From a virus: a DNA stretch of 23,182 nt. A program made the translations under genes and the position numbers. Under the pieces are notes generated by a model. The model searched no databases, was not told the DNA's origin, and worked only from the letters and a program-made list of their open reading frames with translations. The stretch is from IMG/VR virus record IMGVR_UViG_3300013233_000216, positions 1 through 23,182 of that record; one strand, written 5' to 3'. Position 1 is the first letter of the stretch; each line of letters begins with the position of its first letter. Positions 14,382-22,122 of this stretch are shown here, one piece after another.

Positions 14382-14603
14382 ATGTGTGAAAAACTAGCAA
14401 ATGAGATAGCATCATTAATCGATGATTCTATTGTGAAATCAAATAACAGTGGATATGCTGTATTAACAGGATTCAATAGTAGTATTTCGTTGAATAATAG
14501 CACTAAAATAGTCATCATTCGCTCACCGTATTTTGCCTCATTATCTCGTAAAATCGAGCATTTAATCAGTGATCCCTGGACCACACAGACTGTTGATATC
14601 TAA
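14382..14603 (+). CDS. Small unknown protein
   Basis: 73 aa (MCEKLANEIASLIDDSIVKS...), no recognised family; one Cys and a mixed helix-strand pattern. The frame could open at an ATG at 14352, but that codon touches the -10 box of its own promoter and would lie upstream of the expected transcription start near 14358. ATG 14382 has AAGGTG nine bases upstream and is chosen. It is flanked by the two 61-bp promoter copies, so it forms a very short early unit. Confidence 0.55.
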   Translation: MCEKLANEIASLIDDSIVKSNNSGYAVLTGFNSSISLNNSTKIVIIRSPYFASLSRKIEHLISDPWTTQTVDI

Positions 14604-14662
14604 ATAAAAGGTTGACAGACCTTCAAAACTGTCGTATAATACATACTTAATTAATAAACCAA
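14602..14662 (+). repeat. 61-bp promoter repeat, copy 2
   Basis: Second copy, 289 bases after the first: TTGACA (14612-14617), 17 bases, TATAAT (14635-14640), with the same inverted repeat GACAG/CTGTC between the boxes. It drives the AAA+ ATPase gene at 14689. Confidence 0.88.
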
Positions 14663-14688
14663 TAGCTAAAAACACAGGAGTTTTAGAT

Positions 14689-15678
14689 ATGACAATGATG
14701 GTAACTATTAAAGAAGGTACATACCGTAACGCGGAAGTACACAATCAAACATTCGAGCTAGTATCGGATATCACAGATGGCAAAAAAGGTCCGTTTATAA
14801 CAGTCCGCCCCAACGATACAGTTGGAATAGGCCGCGACAAAATACGTGTTCACGTTCACGCAGATAACGTTCAATATAATACTACTAAAGTAGCCAAAGA
14901 AACAGACGACGAAATAATGGATCGCATTAAAGATCGTTTTGATATTCTTGAAGAAATGACAGCAGCAGCAATCGAATCTAATATACGTGCGATGATTGTA
15001 GTTGGGCCTCCTGGCGTTGGCAAATCATACGGTGTTATTAAGCAATTAGAAAAAGCTGACTTATTTAACAAAGTAAAAACAGTAGTACCACGCTACGAAG
15101 TAATTAAAGGTGCTATGACACCAATCGGCCTTTACAAGACACTATATACGCATAGTGATGCTAATCAAGTAATAGTATTTGATGATTGCGATTCGATTTT
15201 CATGGATGACTTATCTCTTAACTTACTTAAAGCAGCACTAGACAGCAGTAAAAAACGCAGAATATTCTGGAACAGCGATTCTAGCTTATTACGCCGCGAA
15301 GGAATTCCTGATAGTTTTGACTTTAAAGGTTCTGTAATCTTCATTACTAACTTAAAATTCGATAATATCAAATCTAAAAGATTACAAGATCACTTACAAG
15401 CATTGCAGTCTCGCTGTCATTATCTTGATTTATCACTTAATAGTACGCGCGATATGATGTTGCGTATTAAGCAAATTCATAGAGAAGGCGAATTGTTTGA
15501 TGATTATCATTTTGAAGCAAACGAGCCCAATGCGATTATTGAATTCATGGAAGAAAATGTAGATAATCTTAGAGAATTAAGTTTGCGTTCATGTTTGAAA
15601 ATCGCAGATTTAATTAAGATTAACCCAACACGCTGGCAGAAACTAGCGGCTAATACAGTTATGAAAAATAGCTACTAA
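14689..15678 (+). CDS. AAA+ ATPase
   Basis: 329 aa. Walker A is GPPGVGKS (106-113), Walker B VIVFDD (161-166) followed by CDSIF, and a sensor I type asparagine sits in VIFITNLKF (about 222-230). The first 70 residues form a separate beta-rich domain (GTYRNAEVHNQTFELVSDIT...). No helicase motifs are present and it does not look like the gp44 clamp loader, which should carry a further SRC motif; a remodelling or loader ATPase is more likely. The start has AGGAG and an early-type promoter copy. A structured intergenic region follows rather than a simple terminator. Confidence 0.85.
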   Translation: MTMMVTIKEGTYRNAEVHNQTFELVSDITDGKKGPFITVRPNDTVGIGRDKIRVHVHADNVQYNTTKVAKETDDEIMDRIKDRFDILEEMTAAAIESNIRAMIVVGPPGVGKSYGVIKQLEKADLFNKVKTVVPRYEVIKGAMTPIGLYKTLYTHSDANQVIVFDDCDSIFMDDLSLNLLKAALDSSKKRRIFWNSDSSLLRREGIPDSFDFKGSVIFITNLKFDNIKSKRLQDHLQALQSRCHYLDLSLNSTRDMMLRIKQIHREGELFDDYHFEANEPNAIIEFMEENVDNLRELSLRSCLKIADLIKINPTRWQKLAANTVMKNSY

Positions 15679-15932
15679 TTAGACGTAACGATTATCAACC
15701 AAGTTGAATATCCTATATATAGCGTCTAACTTTATAGTACAATGGATTGTACTTAATTGGAGTACACGGTAGTACTCATTTTAATCCATTATGTATTTGT
15801 ATAATGTAAGTCATTGATTTATATAGACTTATTATACAGTATATATAGTTCACTTAAACCGTTAAGTCATTGATTTATATAGAGAAAGTGAAATATTTGG
15901 CGCACGTAGCGCATCTAACAGGGTAATGACAC
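15679..15932 (+). other. Structured intergenic region with nested inverted and direct repeats
   Basis: No gene in 254 bases. Seen: TTAGACG (15679-15685) with CGTCTAA (15723-15729); an 18-bp palindrome AGTACAAT-GG-ATTGTACT (15736-15753); GAGTAC-ACGGTA-GTACTC (15760-15777); AATGGATT (15741-15748) with AATCCATT (15783-15790), an alternative pairing that closes the previous hairpin. Two perfect 21-bp direct repeats starting TAAGTCATTGATT lie at 15807-15827 and 15863-15883. A TATAAT at 15800-15805 has no good -35. It could be a regulatory RNA, binding array or origin element. Confidence 0.7.
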
Positions 15933-16967
15933 ATGAACTCTAACGTACAAGCGCAAAACAGCGAATTAAGTTTCGTATCACGTGAAATACTGTCGCAGTG
16001 GATACCTACTACAATCCGCTTAAACAGGTATGACGCAAGATTTATAGATAATATGAATCTGCGATATATTATTCATAATATCCCACTAAGTGCTAGTCAA
16101 AACGAATTATGGGAAAAGATACTACTAAAGTATAAAAAACAATTCTTTAAACTGAATTTAAACGTAAATGAATTAATCCTATTAGAATGGAAGTTACCAA
16201 TAATAAATGATGCCGAACTAAACAAACAAACATCGTTAAAGCTAATAGATGATTCAATAGAATTGCGATTTAATTTCAACAAAGATCTCATAGCCGAAGT
16301 GCGTGGTATAGTATACGATGACGCGGAAGCGTGTCTTAAGAAAGTTGGCGCCGATATAATCGATCAATCATTTAAATATGATTTTAAATGGGATAGTACT
16401 GAAAAACGTTGGCACGGCAAATTCAATATATATTTGTTTAAGGAAGTATATAACTTCGCTAAGCGCCACGATATTATCATAGATAAATCAGTGACTAATC
16501 TAGTAGCAGAATTAAATAAATCCAGTAGTAAATGGAAACCTGAACTCCGTGTACTTAACAATACGCTATATATAAATCACCTCACTGAATCTATGCTAGC
16601 AACAATCGAATCGTTTGACTTTAGCGACACTAGTGCGTATAATATAGAAACAATATCGAATAAGTTAGGAATATCACCTGGCCCGGAGTATAGCAATGCG
16701 CAAGCAATGTTAATGCGAGCGTCGTTACTAAGTAAGCAGACATACAAAATAAGATCCGAGAACGATATTAAAGTATTGCTCGAATATCTAGGAAGTCGGA
16801 ATACATTTGTTGATTATCCAGGAATCCAAGATGATATGCTAGCTAGTATATCATTTGACACTACTAAACCACTTGATGTGTTAGTAACTACATTAAGTAG
16901 CAGCGAAGTAATACAGAAGTACCCTAGCAATGCTAGGGATAATTTAAAGGTAATACGCATTTCATGA
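15933..16967 (+). CDS. Unknown protein, co-translated with uvsW
   Basis: 344 aa, no family recognised. Rich in Asn, Ile, Leu and Lys; N-terminal half mixed alpha/beta, with KWDSTEKRWHGKFNIYLFKE (about 150-169) as a distinctive aromatic patch, then a helical C-terminal half. The gene overlaps uvsW by ATGA, so the two are translationally coupled, and uvsW follows directly. That suggests a role in recombination or branch processing alongside UvsW, which is inference. A perfect CCCTAGC/GCTAGGG hairpin lies near its end. Confidence 0.65.
   Translation: MNSNVQAQNSELSFVSREILSQWIPTTIRLNRYDARFIDNMNLRYIIHNIPLSASQNELWEKILLKYKKQFFKLNLNVNELILLEWKLPIINDAELNKQTSLKLIDDSIELRFNFNKDLIAEVRGIVYDDAEACLKKVGADIIDQSFKYDFKWDSTEKRWHGKFNIYLFKEVYNFAKRHDIIIDKSVTNLVAELNKSSSKWKPELRVLNNTLYINHLTESMLATIESFDFSDTSAYNIETISNKLGISPGPEYSNAQAMLMRASLLSKQTYKIRSENDIKVLLEYLGSRNTFVDYPGIQDDMLASISFDTTKPLDVLVTTLSSSEVIQKYPSNARDNLKVIRIS
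16922..16938. repeat. Perfect short hairpin upstream of uvsW
   Basis: CCCTAGC-AAT-GCTAGGG, within the last codons of the unknown gene and 26 bases before the uvsW start. It may stall ribosomes or tune uvsW translation; it lacks a T tail, so it is not a standard terminator. Confidence 0.6.
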
Positions 16968-18424
16968 AAACATGCACAATTTTAATCAAAGATGAAGTTA
17001 ATTGCAAACTAGTTGACCTAGACATCGACTTTCGTAAAAAATTAGTAAGAAAGTTCAAATACGAAGTTCCAGGAGCCAGGTACTTGCCGGCTGTAAAATT
17101 AGGCAGATGGGATGGTAAAATTGCCTTCTTCCAACTCGGTGGCGGAACATATATAAATCTGTTAGATGAAATACTGCCGTTAGTAATAGCAGCAGGCTAC
17201 GAAATTGAGGTAGACGATCGCAGAGAATATAATTCAACATTCGAATTTGATAAAGTAACTAACGATAGTTTCTCACACATAACGTGGCCGGAAGGACATC
17301 AGATCGCCGGCGAGCCTATTGTTATACGTGATCATCAAGTTGATGCAATAAACAATTATTTAGAGAATCCGCAATCACTACAATCGATTGCAACTGGCGC
17401 GGGAAAGACGGTTATAGCAGCAGCACTTAGTCTCAAAGCTGAACCATATGGCCGTTCGATAGTGATTGTACCTAGTAAATCGCTAGTAATGCAAACTGAA
17501 GAAGATTATATCAATATGGGATTAGATGTTGGTGTGTTCTTTGGCGGCAGGAGAGAGTATACTAAAACCCACACGATATGCACGTGGCAATCTCTTAACA
17601 GTTTATTTAAAAAAACAAAGACTGGTGAAGCACCTATACCGTTTGCTGACTTCATAGCAGACGTAGTATGTGTAATAGTGGACGAGGTGCATTCTGCAAA
17701 AGGAGATGCGCTGAAATCAATGCTGAGCGGCCCAATGTCACATATCCCGTTACGTTGGGGATTAACAGGTACAATACCACAAATACCGAGCGAATTTAAA
17801 ACAATACAAACAACCATCGGCAATGTTGTTGGCCAAGTAACTGCTGCAGAATTACAAGAAAAAGGCATACTAGCAAAATGTAAAGTACACATTAAGCAAT
17901 TACAAGACAACAGAGATCTAGGTAACTATCAAAGTGAATTAAAGTTCTTACTAAGTAACGGAGATAGATTGGATCATATTGCGGAAATGATTATGAACTT
18001 TAATACATCCGGCAATACGTTAGTATTAGTTGATAGAGTATCAGCAGCAGAAGAATTAGCACTAAGAATGGGCAATTCTAATGTATCAGTAGTAACTGGC
18101 AAAGTTAAAGCAGAAAAGCGTAAAGAAGAGTACGACGAAATACGCGATGTAGATGATAAAATAATAATAGCGACATACGGCGTTGCGGCCGTAGGATTAA
18201 ATATTCCAAGAATATTTAATTTAGTACTAATAGAGCCCGGAAAATCCTTCGTAAGAGTAATACAAAGTATAGGGAGATCGTTGCGCGTAGCTGATGATAA
18301 AACAGAGGCTGACATATATGATATTACAAGTAATTGTAAATTCGCCAAGCGGCACCTAACTGCTAGAAAACGTTTCTATGCGGAAGCAGAATATGATTTT
18401 AAAGTAGAGAAGATAAAATACTAA
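16964..18424 (+). CDS. uvsW: UvsW DNA/RNA helicase
   Basis: Superfamily 2 helicase that branch-migrates recombination intermediates, regresses forks and unwinds R-loops, helping the switch from origin- to recombination-dependent replication in T4. The N-terminal domain has the family's LGRWDGKI (46-53). Motifs: RDHQ (122-125), Walker A ATGAGKT (143-149), DEVH (240-243), GLTGT (266-270), and QSIGRSLR (434-441) as motif VI. At 486 aa it is near T4 UvsW (503 aa). The start overlaps the upstream stop (ATGA), the end overlaps the next gene (TAATG). Confidence 0.92.
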   Translation: MKTCTILIKDEVNCKLVDLDIDFRKKLVRKFKYEVPGARYLPAVKLGRWDGKIAFFQLGGGTYINLLDEILPLVIAAGYEIEVDDRREYNSTFEFDKVTNDSFSHITWPEGHQIAGEPIVIRDHQVDAINNYLENPQSLQSIATGAGKTVIAAALSLKAEPYGRSIVIVPSKSLVMQTEEDYINMGLDVGVFFGGRREYTKTHTICTWQSLNSLFKKTKTGEAPIPFADFIADVVCVIVDEVHSAKGDALKSMLSGPMSHIPLRWGLTGTIPQIPSEFKTIQTTIGNVVGQVTAAELQEKGILAKCKVHIKQLQDNRDLGNYQSELKFLLSNGDRLDHIAEMIMNFNTSGNTLVLVDRVSAAEELALRMGNSNVSVVTGKVKAEKRKEEYDEIRDVDDKIIIATYGVAAVGLNIPRIFNLVLIEPGKSFVRVIQSIGRSLRVADDKTEADIYDITSNCKFAKRHLTARKRFYAEAEYDFKVEKIKY

Positions 18425-18723
18425 TGCTACGCGAAGTTGTTAAAAAATATTATGCTTATGTTAAGCATAAAAAGGAAGCAGAAGCTGCTAAGCAAGCCGC
18501 TAGAGTTAGTTATTCTAAAAATGCTATTGGCGGTAATATATCATCCACGTTCAACCCAATGCCGCCAGTGGAAACACCACGTGAGAGTGAAAAACAGTTA
18601 AGAGAACGTATCCCAGCATTGCAAGAAGCGTGGGATAATTATCAATTGCTATTAAAGTTAGTTGATGACAGACCAGTTGATGCAGCAAAGCATTCAGACT
18701 ATTATATGCCAGGAAAAAGATAA
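18424..18723 (+). CDS. Small unknown helical protein
   Basis: 99 aa. The N-terminal YVKHKKEAEAAKQAARVSYS is a basic helix, then a Pro-rich linker (FNPMPPVETPRES, about 43-55), then a second helix LQEAWDNYQLLLKLV. No family recognised. It starts in TAATG with uvsW and ends in TAATG with the next gene, so it relies on coupled translation. Confidence 0.6.
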   Translation: MLREVVKKYYAYVKHKKEAEAAKQAARVSYSKNAIGGNISSTFNPMPPVETPRESEKQLRERIPALQEAWDNYQLLLKLVDDRPVDAAKHSDYYMPGKR

Positions 18724-18944
18724 TGAATAAATTTTGGAAAGTAAGTGAACATAAAAGTATAGAAGCACAGTTAAACTGGCACAACGGCTGGACCGCCTGG
18801 ATCGGCATCAGATTAGAACAACGCAAAGGTGATCACAAAGGATGGGTATTCAATTTTGATTTATTGACGCTAGTATACTTTGAAATCTCGTACTACGATA
18901 ATCGCCACGCATCAGATGATGACGATGAGCACAGCGTATTCTAA
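18723..18944 (+). CDS. Small unknown protein, tryptophan-rich with acidic tail
   Basis: 73 aa. Aromatic beta pattern (LNWHNGWTAWIGIRLEQ, then KGWVFNFDLLTLVYFEISYYDNRH) and an acidic end (ASDDDDEHSVF). Such a fold pattern suggests a small beta sheet protein, not a membrane one. Coupled by TAATG at both ends. Function unknown. Confidence 0.6.
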   Translation: MNKFWKVSEHKSIEAQLNWHNGWTAWIGIRLEQRKGDHKGWVFNFDLLTLVYFEISYYDNRHASDDDDEHSVF

Positions 18945-19324
18945 TGAAAGAGATTATGCGAGTACAGAAGCCACCAAAGTATACTGCACAGTACAGAGCA
19001 AACTGTATGCAAGGTAGTCCGCATCCATTGCAAATCGAAACAGAAGATTATGTGAAGGTAGAGATAGCCCGCCTAAGTAGCCCGCCTGACTCGTATATGC
19101 CCGGCGAAATCCACAGTGCTATAGAAGCAGGTAGTATCGACAGTAATATGATACGCAGTGTTACTGAGAGACCCGAAGTGGAATGGGCAATAGATCAATC
19201 ATTCGACGGGTTGTATGTATTTAAACAGCACGATCCGGCAGCGTTCAATCAACTATACACATTTGCGGTTTATTTAAAATCCGAGTTAGCTACATTCTGG
19301 AAACTAAAGTACGGTAATATGTAA
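18944..19324 (+). CDS. Unknown protein, paralogue of the 19545 gene
   Basis: 126 aa. Its second half (FDGLYVFKQHDPAAFNQLY ... YLKSELATFWKLKYGNM) matches in order the second half of the 19545 product (NGLYIHKQRSNDYNKL ... HLPAATATYFKLKYQ), so they are likely duplicates that have diverged. No known motif. Coupled by TAATG to both neighbours. Confidence 0.62.
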   Translation: MKEIMRVQKPPKYTAQYRANCMQGSPHPLQIETEDYVKVEIARLSSPPDSYMPGEIHSAIEAGSIDSNMIRSVTERPEVEWAIDQSFDGLYVFKQHDPAAFNQLYTFAVYLKSELATFWKLKYGNM

Positions 19325-19539
19325 TGAAACACAAAGATTATTTCCTGCAAGAAATTACAACCGGTGATTATGTCATAACAGCATTGGGATACGGTTATGG
19401 TATTAGTCATCATAAAGTAATAGATCAAACTAATAAAATGATTAGAATAGAAACAAGCCGATCGTCGAAATTAGTATATAGCAAGGATGTTATGTTAATT
19501 GACTCGGCATTAATAACTTATAAATCACTAGTGGAGTAA
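19324..19539 (+). CDS. Small unknown protein
   Basis: 71 aa. The N-terminal half, GDYVITALGYGYGISHHKVID, and later KMIRIETSRSSKLVYSKDVML look like a small beta barrel. No family recognised. It starts in TAATG and is followed after five bases by the paralogue gene. Confidence 0.6.
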   Translation: MKHKDYFLQEITTGDYVITALGYGYGISHHKVIDQTNKMIRIETSRSSKLVYSKDVMLIDSALITYKSLVE

Positions 19540-19544
19540 CACAG

Positions 19545-19907
19545 ATGGATAGATATAAAACAAACATAGAATATATTAGAGCACCAGGTAGCAACCCTCT
19601 ATTTAAAGTATATGAATTTGATGTATCGGCAAATTGGAACCATGCGGACATCCCCACACACTGCCAGGGCGGGATCACAGCAGCAGCACATATTAGGATT
19701 ATAGGGGCTATTGCCAATCAGCTAGGAATTAGATTCGCCATTGAGAATTCAAGCAATGGGTTGTATATACATAAGCAGCGATCAAATGATTACAATAAAT
19801 TAGGGAAAATAACTGGTAGTCGTCCTCGCCAAGTGCCAGTTACTTATTCATTGCATGTTCATTTGCCAGCAGCAACAGCCACTTATTTTAAGTTAAAGTA
19901 CCAATAA
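19545..19907 (+). CDS. Unknown protein, paralogue of the 18944 gene
   Basis: 120 aa. See the 18944 gene for the shared C-terminal pattern ending in YFKLKYQ. The central AAAHIRIIGAIANQLGIRFAIEN is a helix-strand segment. It has its own GGAG upstream and ends this coupled run; a perfect promoter begins three bases after its stop. Confidence 0.62.
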   Translation: MDRYKTNIEYIRAPGSNPLFKVYEFDVSANWNHADIPTHCQGGITAAAHIRIIGAIANQLGIRFAIENSSNGLYIHKQRSNDYNKLGKITGSRPRQVPVTYSLHVHLPAATATYFKLKYQ

Positions 19908-19909
19908 AC

Positions 19910-19938
19910 TTGACAAAAACAACAAAGGATACTATAAT
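19910..19938 (+). promoter_or_regulatory. Consensus sigma70 promoter, leaderless arrangement
   Basis: TTGACA (19910-19915), 17-base spacer, TATAAT (19933-19938). The next gene's ATG is at 19945, seven bases after the -10 box, where transcription itself should begin. Confidence 0.82.
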
Positions 19939-19944
19939 AACAAT

Positions 19945-20448
19945 ATGAATATACACACTCTCGAAGATGATGCGTGCTACAGTTTAGACACGCTACCCGA
20001 TCAGATAGATGACATGCGTTTCGCAGTACTAGATAATAGTGATACTAGCGAGCCAGATTTTAAATATATACCGTTAATCTTTCTAGAAAGCTTCACAAGC
20101 CCAGCATTAGTACTTCGCATAGGTGACAAGAAGATAAAAATGCCGTTAGATTGGCAAGTAGTAATAGGAGAAGCAGAAGTAGGTGACCTTGAAGCTCTCC
20201 CACTAACAAGCATTAACGATAGAGACTTTAGTGTCTTTGTGTTTAATAGCTTATCAAGCTTTAGTGCAGATTTCTTACCTATTGAGATACTTGATGTCTA
20301 TAACGAGGTAAATTGGTATGCACCTAAATTAAAGAATGGTCAATATTTAGCAGTGCCAATAGAAGATTGTCCAAAGCCGCGATGCGTGTACTTTATTAAA
20401 GATGTATCGCGTAATACAGAAGTAATACAATATAGCAATTTATGGTAA
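19945..20448 (+). CDS. Conserved marine T4-like protein of unknown function
   Basis: 167 aa. The pattern YIPLIFLESFTSPALVLRIG, MPLDWQVVIGEAEVGDLEALPLTS, NDRDFSVFVFNSL and YAPKLKNGQYLAVP resembles a hypothetical protein I associate with marine T4-like phages; no function is known to me. There is no ribosome binding site because the ATG coincides with the expected transcription start, so translation may be leaderless. An upstream in-frame start is not available without crossing the promoter. Confidence 0.7.
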   Translation: MNIHTLEDDACYSLDTLPDQIDDMRFAVLDNSDTSEPDFKYIPLIFLESFTSPALVLRIGDKKIKMPLDWQVVIGEAEVGDLEALPLTSINDRDFSVFVFNSLSSFSADFLPIEILDVYNEVNWYAPKLKNGQYLAVPIEDCPKPRCVYFIKDVSRNTEVIQYSNLW

Positions 20449-20452
20449 TTAT

Positions 20453-20893
20453 ATGGCAGTTCAAATTCCACTAAGTAAGATGTTACCAGCCCTTGATCGC
20501 AAGGATAGGGATTTCTATGATAATTTAACAGAAGAAGAACAAAAAGCTTTCAGCCCCTTTTTAATAGTAAAGTATAGTGCTGCAGTAACCGGATCAAGTG
20601 ATTTAGAGAATTATTATTTAACTAGCACAAATAAGCGAGCAAATATTAACCTCTTTGATTTAGCAAAGCATAAAAAGTTACAGTGGTTAATGTTAACAAC
20701 AGCATCACCTGGAATAGGGATAGTAAATCACAAATGGATTAAACAAAAAAAGAAAGGAAAGTCTACAACTAATGTAATACGCAACGCATTATTAGACATA
20801 TATCCAACAATGAAAGAAGCCGACGTCGAAGTCCTAGCAACCTTAGTTACTAAAAAAGAGTTAACAGCTTATGCAAAAGCCAGTGGAAACTAA
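20453..20893 (+). CDS. Conserved marine T4-like protein, role uncertain
   Basis: 146 aa, helical and basic. DFYDNLTEEEQKAFSPFLIVKYSA (about 20-43) and LAKHKKLQWLMLTTASPGIG (about 70-90), followed by HKWIKQKKKGK, form a pattern I associate with hypothetical proteins of marine T4-likes. It weakly recalls the gp62 clamp-loader subunit (SPF..., then a helix and a K/W-rich segment), but length and details differ and I do not assign it. It overlaps the next gene by 23 bases. Confidence 0.65.
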   Translation: MAVQIPLSKMLPALDRKDRDFYDNLTEEEQKAFSPFLIVKYSAAVTGSSDLENYYLTSTNKRANINLFDLAKHKKLQWLMLTTASPGIGIVNHKWIKQKKKGKSTTNVIRNALLDIYPTMKEADVEVLATLVTKKELTAYAKASGN

Positions 20894-21563
20894 ATTCACC
20901 TGTAAATACTGTAATAAATCGTATAAACGTGAGCGAACATTAGTAAGTCATATGTGCGAAAAGAAGCGTAGATTTCAAGCTCGTGGTGACAAAGGCGTAG
21001 TAATTGGATTACAAACGTACATATATTTCTATCAGTACACGCAACATAATAGCAAGTCACGCACATTAGATGATTTCGAAAACAGTCCGTATTATATAGC
21101 CTTTGTCAAGTTCGGTAATTATTGTTTAAATGTTAACGCAGTGCGCATGTCGTATTTCATTAAGTATGTAGTACAAAAATCAATTCCGCTAGACAAGTGG
21201 GCCACTGACAAAGTATACACCGAGTACCTGCATTATATAACCGCAACAGAAGATGTAGGAGATGCGTTAGTGCGTACAGTAAAATATAGTGAGGATTGGG
21301 GCAAACAGAAAGATATGCGCTCACAAGATTTATTACGATATGGATCTAGAAATAGAATATGCCATGCTATAAACACAGGGCATATTAGTCCATGGGCAAT
21401 ATATAATAGTGCCAGCGGTATGGCATTTCTTGACAATTTAACAGAAGAGCAGATACAAGTAGTATATGAGATGATAGATCCAGATCACTGGACAGATAAA
21501 TTCAATAATGCAGCAGACGATGTTAAGTTTGCTAAAGAAGTACTTGGAGTAGCAGGATGGTAA
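20871..21563 (+). CDS. C2H2-type zinc finger protein
   Basis: 230 aa. The N-terminus FTCKYCNKSYKRERTLVSHM (9-28) has the two-Cys, first-His layout of a C2H2 finger, with C29 as the likely fourth ligand (C2HC); a basic KKRRFQARGDKG follows. The rest is helical with aromatic motifs (YIYFYQYTQHN; SPYYIAFVKFGNYCL), no catalytic signature. Probably a DNA- or RNA-binding protein of the late-middle gene block. ATG 20871 lies inside the preceding gene; a later start is possible but would remove the finger. Confidence 0.7.
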   Translation: MQKPVETKFTCKYCNKSYKRERTLVSHMCEKKRRFQARGDKGVVIGLQTYIYFYQYTQHNSKSRTLDDFENSPYYIAFVKFGNYCLNVNAVRMSYFIKYVVQKSIPLDKWATDKVYTEYLHYITATEDVGDALVRTVKYSEDWGKQKDMRSQDLLRYGSRNRICHAINTGHISPWAIYNSASGMAFLDNLTEEQIQVVYEMIDPDHWTDKFNNAADDVKFAKEVLGVAGW

Positions 21564-21564
21564 C

Positions 21565-22122
21565 ATGGCAGCAGATGTAGATATCGATTTCGCTAATCGA
21601 GCAGACTTATTAAAGCTAATAAAGCATATCCCAGCAAAACAAGCAAAAAAAGATCAAGCTCACAACACCGGGGTTCATATTCAGCCAATACCTATTGACC
21701 CAGTATTAGGTACTGCAACAATAACTTTCAAACAGGCCGATGACCGCAATTATTTTAAATTAGATTTGTTAAATGTTAGTGTATATAATAGTATACGTGA
21801 TCAAGAGCATTACGATTTGTTATTAGCAAAGGATCCACCCTGGCATAGATTACGCGAGCAATCATTTACAATGCAGTTAGTTCATATTGGCAATTATTAT
21901 AGTGATATAGCTAATAAGTTACCAGCAAGCATACCGCAGATGGCATTATTCTTAGCAGCAATGCGCCCTAGTAAAAAACATTTATTTTATTTAAGCTGGA
22001 AAGAAATGAACGAAACAATGTGGGATAAAGTCCCTGGGGAATATGTATTTAAACGACCACATGCGATTGCCTATGCTCAGCTAGTTGCACTTCACATGAA
22101 TATAATTGATGAATTAAATTAG
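21565..22122 (+). CDS. Small DnaE-like protein (fragment of DNA polymerase III alpha-type fold)
   Basis: 185 aa. HNTGVHIQPIPID (33-45), then NYFKLDLLNVSVYNSI, resembles the H..GVVI ... GL-KFDFLGL stretch of bacterial DNA polymerase III alpha (DnaE). The order continues with PQMALFLAAMRPSKKH, like the alpha subunit's ALYRPGP, and FKRPHAIAYAQLVALHM, like its F-KSHA-AYA. The PHP and palm catalytic aspartates are absent, so it cannot be a polymerase by itself; it may bind DNA or a polymerase. It begins one base after the previous stop and ends tail-to-tail with the minus-strand gene, overlapping by four bases. Confidence 0.6.
   Translation: MAADVDIDFANRADLLKLIKHIPAKQAKKDQAHNTGVHIQPIPIDPVLGTATITFKQADDRNYFKLDLLNVSVYNSIRDQEHYDLLLAKDPPWHRLREQSFTMQLVHIGNYYSDIANKLPASIPQMALFLAAMRPSKKHLFYLSWKEMNETMWDKVPGEYVFKRPHAIAYAQLVALHMNIIDELN

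Noticed and set aside
15800-15805. TATAAT in the intergenic repeats as a promoter
   Set aside because: No acceptable -35 box at 16-18 bases; kept only as a note in the region description.
20453-20893. Assignment as gp62 clamp-loader subunit
   Set aside because: Only a loose resemblance; length, motif spacing and lack of an adjacent gp44/gp45 do not support it.
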